From Amorphophallus konjac (Eukaryota; Streptophyta; Magnoliopsida; Alismatales; Araceae): a stretch of DNA of 64,000 nt. This document shows positions 59,316 to 64,000 of this stretch, in pieces; position 1 is the stretch's first letter; each line of letters opens with the position of its first letter. Position numbers and translations under genes: made by a program. The stretch lies in NCBI GenBank assembly GCA_022559845.1, contig CM040121.1, positions 345,438,243 through 345,502,242 on the forward strand, written 5' to 3'. The notes under the pieces are model-generated. The model saw nothing but the letters and a program-made list of their open reading frames with translations, was not told where the DNA came from and did not search any database.

Positions 59316-61925
59316 TGGACGGAGTTTTCTCTTGGTTTCACGTTGCTACACATTCTCTCTCTATCAATAGAGTCATTCTTTAAGTACATGGCACATATTC
59401 CGGTATGTTGTCCATTAGTTCATACTTTACACTATAGGAATATTATTCTTGGACATGAGGACCTCTCTATTGGATATTCCTTCCAATGGACTAGGAAATC
59501 TTGTTTCAAGGCCTCGGTAATTCTCTACGAGCTTGGGATTCTCACTAGGACGTCGAGTTGGTTGTACCATTAAAACCCAATTGATTAGAAAGCACTATGA
59601 TGTGGGATGGACACGGGAGACGACACTATATGGTGCCACCCTCGGACTCTAGATGAAGACACGACCAGCAACACACACCAGGGAGACACTAAGCACGACA
59701 CTACGAGCTCCTAGTGGTGAAACGTCGCTAACAGAAGTGGAAGCTCACTCGTCGTCCCAAGCGAGGGAAAGCGCGGACCGTGCGCGGTTAAGGAACCGGC
59801 GGAGGTCAAGGGTAGTCCGACTCAACTTCCGGACTCGGATCGAGTCACGGGACGGGTCACTCTCACTCTCACAGCGGTGACATGGACACACGGGCTAGTA
59901 CCTACACTCTCGGCAGTGGCCTAAGACCGTATACTAGCTAAGCAATGTAACGCCAAGGAGTTAAGACCTTTACTTCTACGCACCCAGCGTGGCGAAGACA
60001 ACCCCGGCCAATCACGGACCCCCGGTTAACACAATTTTACAGCAGTATAATAATTTGACCCACTCCACGTAGGGAGGTAAAAGGTCACATGCGGGGCCTG
60101 GGAATCACGCGAATTGGGTTTACAGGCAGCATCTTGATGTCGCCCGGCGGTGCCGAACTCCGCGTTTTCGTGCTTTTCGAACGGCGGGTTCTGCGGGCCC
60201 GCGGGGCCCACGGATGGCGCTGTCCTCCGGATCTGCGGGGGTGGGACCCACTATGATGGGGACCCCTGGTGGCGCGCCTCCACGGATGGTGGTCGGCCGG
60301 GAACACCGATCGGGGGTCGATCGGTCCCGATCTCCAAGCTTTGAAGTTGCTGTCCACGAGCTGAGGTTGCTGTTTTAGTAGCGTGCGCTCTGGCGAAAAC
60401 GGCCGCTGCGATCAGCCCCGTCATCGGAATGCGATGAAATCAGCGCAGTTGGAAAGAGGATTCAAAATCCTTAAACCTAGGGCCAGTGAATCTTCTGAAC
60501 CTCTGCGGACCTGGGCTTTAACTATTTTTCAATCCTCTGTTGCACAGCTCCCGAAATATCAGATCAGCATATGAGTTTCCTGTAAATGGCCATTGACCAC
60601 CTGCTTGCCGTTGGAATCAGGCTTTGAGCTCTTCTTCAAAGTTGTAGGGAATCAAACCTGAAACTGGGAAAATTTTTGGAATTGGATTTAGAGGTGGTGG
60701 CGATTTGATATGAGTTTTGGAGTGACTGGTGGTCGGATCTGGGAACAGGTGGATAGAACTGTAGATGGGACTGAGAACGATTTTTAGAAAATATGAAATA
60801 GGCGAACCAGAAATTTAGAAAAATTGTGGATGAAGGGGTGGATGGAAGGAAACTCCAGTAAAATTTATGGGACTAACAAAAATCAAAAGACGGACCTAAG
60901 ACATGAAACACAGGGCGAATATGAATCTGGACAGAACTCTGGCAGAACTGAAATGGAAGGGTGGACGAAAATCAAAAATTATGAAACGAGATCTGAATGA
61001 CAAACCAAAATTTATGGGATATCCTTGACACCTCTGGAACCTCCAGTAAAATTACCAGATCTATCTGAGCTCGTGTCTGAGACACAAATTTCGTGGAAGT
61101 TGCTGTGGTACTGCACGGGCAGAACTCCGATGAAGACGATGGCGGTGCTGTGGCGGCTCGTGGCGGCAGCGGCGATCGTCGGAACTGATAAATGACGCTT
61201 CACACCTCAGAATGGAAGCCTTCACAGCATCCAAGGGGGAGAGGGAGGGGAGAGGAGGGGGGCGCACCAGCCCTTTACTCTTGAATTTGTGTGAATCAAA
61301 TGGCATTAATTCCAGTAAAATGGAAAATACAAGTTTAAATACCTTACATCTCACATCCATCCACAACCATTGGATCTAGGGGATAGGAATGAAGGGCTGG
61401 GATGGCATGTGACACACACACATAAAAAACAATAAAAAAAACAAAGGGGGGGGCGGCCCTTTGACCAAGGAGAGAGGGTGGACTAGGTGGTCGGGGTAGG
61501 TGGCCTCCCATGTGGACATTTCTAGTCCATTGTCTCCCATGTGTCCATTTAGCATTCAAACTTCTAGATGCCCCCATGTGGCATGTTGACTGACCCCACA
61601 TGGGACCCTAGGCTGAGGTGGCCCAATGGGGTGGGGCCTGGGGGGCCCGTGGGGCCCACGGGGTCTGAATTACACATAAGCCCCTATTACAATCAAAATG
61701 GCAAACCGAATGCAACGAAATAAATACAAATTAAACACACATAAAGTCTAACTAAATATAATAAATGGGGAGGCTCAAGGCAGAGTCTCCAGGCTGTCTC
61801 CGAGCCAGATGGACGCTGAGGTGGCTCGTGTCGTGCTCCGTGTGCGGTACCGGTGGCTCGGCGTATCGTGCCGATCAACTGCTCGGGTGTCCGCACCACA
61901 CTATCGATGTTTTCTGGTTCTAGCA
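59316..61925 (-). mobile_element. Probable solo LTR or insert L inside LTR F
   Basis: TGGACGG..TCTAGCA is bounded by ATGTA at 59311-59315 and 61926-61930. Removing it rejoins ATGTAACGG, the start of an F-type hairpin, and restores a normal LTR length. The insert is more GC-rich than F. On the minus strand a TATTTAAAC box near 61345 precedes a pyrimidine-rich leader, as in LTRs. The family is not recognised and the ends share only TG..CA, so the boundaries are inference. Short ORFs in it lack protein signatures. Confidence 0.45.
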
Positions 61926-62949
61926 ATGTAACGGATCTATATTGGACCGTCAGGCCCATATAACGGCCCAATATACAACCGTCACATTTAGCTGAGTCCA
62001 ATTACTATTTCTAGATTCAGTCTTTCTAAAGGATGAAGGCTCGACCGTCACGTTAACGTAACGGCCCAGTACAAGACCGTCACATTGAATTGAGTCTATT
62101 TTCTTCTTTCGAGATTCCGACCATTGTAACGGCCCAAAACTTGAGCGTCACATGAGTGTAACGGCCCAATACTTGACCGTCACAATGCGTGAGCTAGTTA
62201 ACCTGAGGTTTGACCCAAGGGTTGATATTCTAAAGTTCCTAGATGACTTGATAATGGTCTAGGACTTATCATATTGAACAAGAAACTTAATATAATGAAT
62301 GTAAGTTAAAGAAATGTACCGTTATGTTGCCGATTTGTTTCCATAAGCAAAATATTGTCTTAATTCATTCTTGATCTCTCATATTCTTAATTGAAACATT
62401 CGTTCTTTGATAATTATTGTCATAAGCTTATTGATTGAACTTATTACATTCTTGGCCATACGTTATTGATACACTCATGGAAGTAGCTTGATTTGTACAT
62501 GAAGATGCAGTTCGGGCGCTGATTGTGTCCAAGGGCTCTATGCTAGTCCCCTCGGCTGATTGTCAGAAACATACTATTATAAACCATGGGGTATGAGGCT
62601 ACTGGCGTCGTATTATGCTAGGAGTACTTTCTTTATAAATAAGTGAACTCTATGAGCACTCGTGAAAATCTAGTGAATTGCTACATGATTGACGTTCTCG
62701 TGCGTAACCTTTATGGTTGTGAAAGTGAAAAGTGAAAGTGCATTCTTGTTCATGAAAGGCCATGATACATTTTTGATCATACTTGTTACATTCTTGCTAG
62801 TTCATTCTTGCTCTCATTTTATCTTACATGATCATCTTGTTACTTTGGTTTAACCGCGTGATTGATCGCATTCGCATGATTTTACATTATTTCCTTAGAG
62901 CTAAAATGTTAATTACTTAAATAGTGCTAATCATGTTGATGCGAAGATA

Positions 62950-62993
62950 CCTACTGGGCAAGTGTGCTCATTATCTATTTCCAATCTTTTCAG
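62950..62993 (+). promoter_or_regulatory. CCTACTGGGC plus TTTTCAG acceptor-like block, LTR F
   Basis: CCTACTGGGC at 62950 is followed 31 nt later by TCTTTTCAGG. The equivalent blocks on the minus strand are C 26256-26301, D 39475-39519, E 44884-44926 and 52826-52868, G 159-203 and I 17711-17754. Confidence 0.55.
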
Positions 62994-63356
62994 GAGATGG
63001 AAGTGATTCGAATTTGGATTTGGGCTATACAAGTAGCGGGTTCGAGAGCAAATGAAAGTGTTGTCAAGATGAGAGTGAAGACTTAGGAAAGTCTATATTG
63101 TTTAGATTGAGTCTATGTAATTTTCCTATTTCTTGAGTCTGATAGGTTGAAAGAAGTTGAAAGTTATTGTATTTGAATATTTGATTATCAATGAAATAAG
63201 TTGGAGTTTGATTAAAATAATGTGCAATTGCATTTATGTGTGTGATTGTCTTACGCTCTGATCATTCTTGCTTGCAAGAGACTTACCATGTCGGCTGTTC
63301 ACGTTTCTCGAGCGAGTCTTCCACTGTCATAAAGGCTAAGGACGTGACAGTTAAGT

Positions 63357-63368
63357 TGGTATCAGAGC
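63357..63368 (+). promoter_or_regulatory. Primer-binding site of element F
   Basis: TGGTATCAGAGC, an exact initiator-Met tRNA complement, lies seven bases after the LTR end GTGACA. Confidence 0.93.
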
Positions 63369-63575
63369 CTAAGTCTCAGGACTTAGGAAGAAGAGTCATA
63401 GGATAAGTCCAAGGTTTAAGGACCCATTCCTATGAACTAAGGAAGAAATTTCCATACCCATGTGAGAATTGGGTAGAGCCCGGGATGAGATAGTTATATA
63501 AAAATTATCTTAGGATAAATCTTTTTGACTTTAAATAACTAAAATGTCCATGATTCTCAGGTATCTTGATTCTCA

Positions 63576-64000
63576 ATAGCTCATCGTATAAACTGGGACG
63601 AGGTGTAGCAAACTATTGCGGGACTTACTCAAGCCCTACAAACAGTGGCCCAAGCCGGTGGAAGGGCTGGCGCGGGTAACTTGCACGGCAATTTCTGAAG
63701 TTTAAATCCTCCACGATTCTCTTGATCTTCTAACCCGAATGAAGTGAAAAATTGGATCGACGAAATGAATCGAATATTCGATGTCATGCAATGCACCGAC
63801 TAGGAGAAGGTTCGACTTGCCACGTTCCAACTCAACAAGGATGCTCGTACATGGTGGAAATCCATTCCAACGCCACCTGCAGACGCACCTCATACATGGG
63901 AGGGTTTTCTTACCCTATTCCGTGCCAAGTACTTTTCCGAGCATGTAAAGGAGAGAAAGGCTATGGAATTTGCCTCCTTAAAATAAGGCGCGATGTCTGT
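63576..64000 (+). pseudogene. gag: Gag of gypsy element F, decayed, runs off the window
   Basis: The frame reads (M to I)AHRINWDEV, then stop, QTIAGLTQALQTVAQAGG and onward. The gag landmarks are VKNWIDEMNRIFDVMQC, KVRLATFQLNKDARTWW, TWEGFLTLFRAKYFSEHVKE and RKAMEFASLK. Five in-frame stops occur: two TAG from CAG, two TGA from CGA and one TAA from CAA. The start codon appears as ATA at 63576, which is ATG with G to A. Every disabling change is a C:G to T:A transition. The order W..M, WW, F..KY fits Retrotrans_gag. The rest lies past 64000. Confidence 0.9.

Larger units (their letters stand above)
57621..63349 (+). mobile_element. 5' LTR of gypsy element F, with probable insert L
   Basis: It begins TATAAGACCCC (TG probably changed to TA) against D's gag and ends GACGTGACA before a PBS. 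It is plus sense: TATA CCTATAAATAGG at 58171, hairpin clusters at 57945-59100 and 61926-62175, and the CCTACTGGGC/TTTTCAGG block at 62950-62993. The 5729-bp span is too long for this family. Taking out L plus one TSD leaves 3114 bp, like LTRs C, D and E. Confidence 0.8.

Overview
The window looks like intergenic heterochromatin from a large flowering-plant genome. I found no host gene, rRNA, tRNA or CRISPR locus. Almost every base belongs to LTR retrotransposons, most of them nested in one another. The plant assignment rests on primer-binding sites matching the 3' end of plant initiator-Met tRNA (TGGTATCAGAGC), Sirevirus-type Ty1/copia elements with long coiled-coil gag, chromodomain Ty3/gypsy elements of the Tekay/Del type, and TATA boxes of the form CTATAAATA. 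The species cannot be named from this sequence.

Layout. (1) Bases 1-2083 and 11967-13531 are two halves of one gypsy LTR (element G, minus sense), split by a complete 9.9 kb copia-type element H (2084-11966, plus). H has two 2.56 kb LTRs and a broken gag but no pol. (2) 13532-13883 is unassigned. 13884-16058 is an LTR (J, plus). 16059-16755 is a short LTR (K, minus) followed by a plus-strand spliced-gene remnant (to 17406). 17407-18538 is a partial LTR (I, minus). (3) From 18539 runs gypsy element A (plus; LTR 18539-21217, PBS, gag, proline-rich region, integrase tail). It resumes at 38900-39075. (4) A is interrupted at 23709-38899 by Sirevirus B (minus; TSD ATGGT; 2595-bp LTRs; gag, protease, integrase, RT, RNase H). 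Its 3' LTR is itself interrupted by a 3072-bp solo LTR C (25955-29026; TSD TGTAT). (5) A is cut off at 39076 by chromovirus D (minus). D is interrupted by chromovirus E (44536-55648, minus; TSD AGAAG), which lies inside D's RNase H codons, and by gypsy F (from 57621, plus), which lies inside D's gag. F has a 5.7 kb LTR that probably carries a further 2.6 kb insert (L, 59316-61925). F continues past the window end with a decayed gag.

Reading the cuts gives a relative order: A before B and D; B before C; D before E and F; G before H; F before L. All recognisable coding regions carry stops or frameshifts. Most stops I could place are explained by C-to-T change at CAG, CAA, CGA or TGG, as expected for old methylated repeats.

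The most interesting signals are non-coding. The six gypsy LTR families C, D, E, F, G and I share a motif near CCTACTGAGC followed 25-45 nt later by a TTTTCAGG or TTTTTAGG acceptor-like site, 250-400 bp from the LTR 3' end. With donor-like sites just after the TATA box, this suggests a conserved intron inside the LTR leader. Three LTR families (C, D, F) also carry family-specific clusters of about 20-nt CG-rich hairpins, and two Sirevirus LTRs (B, H) share a hairpin with compensatory base changes.
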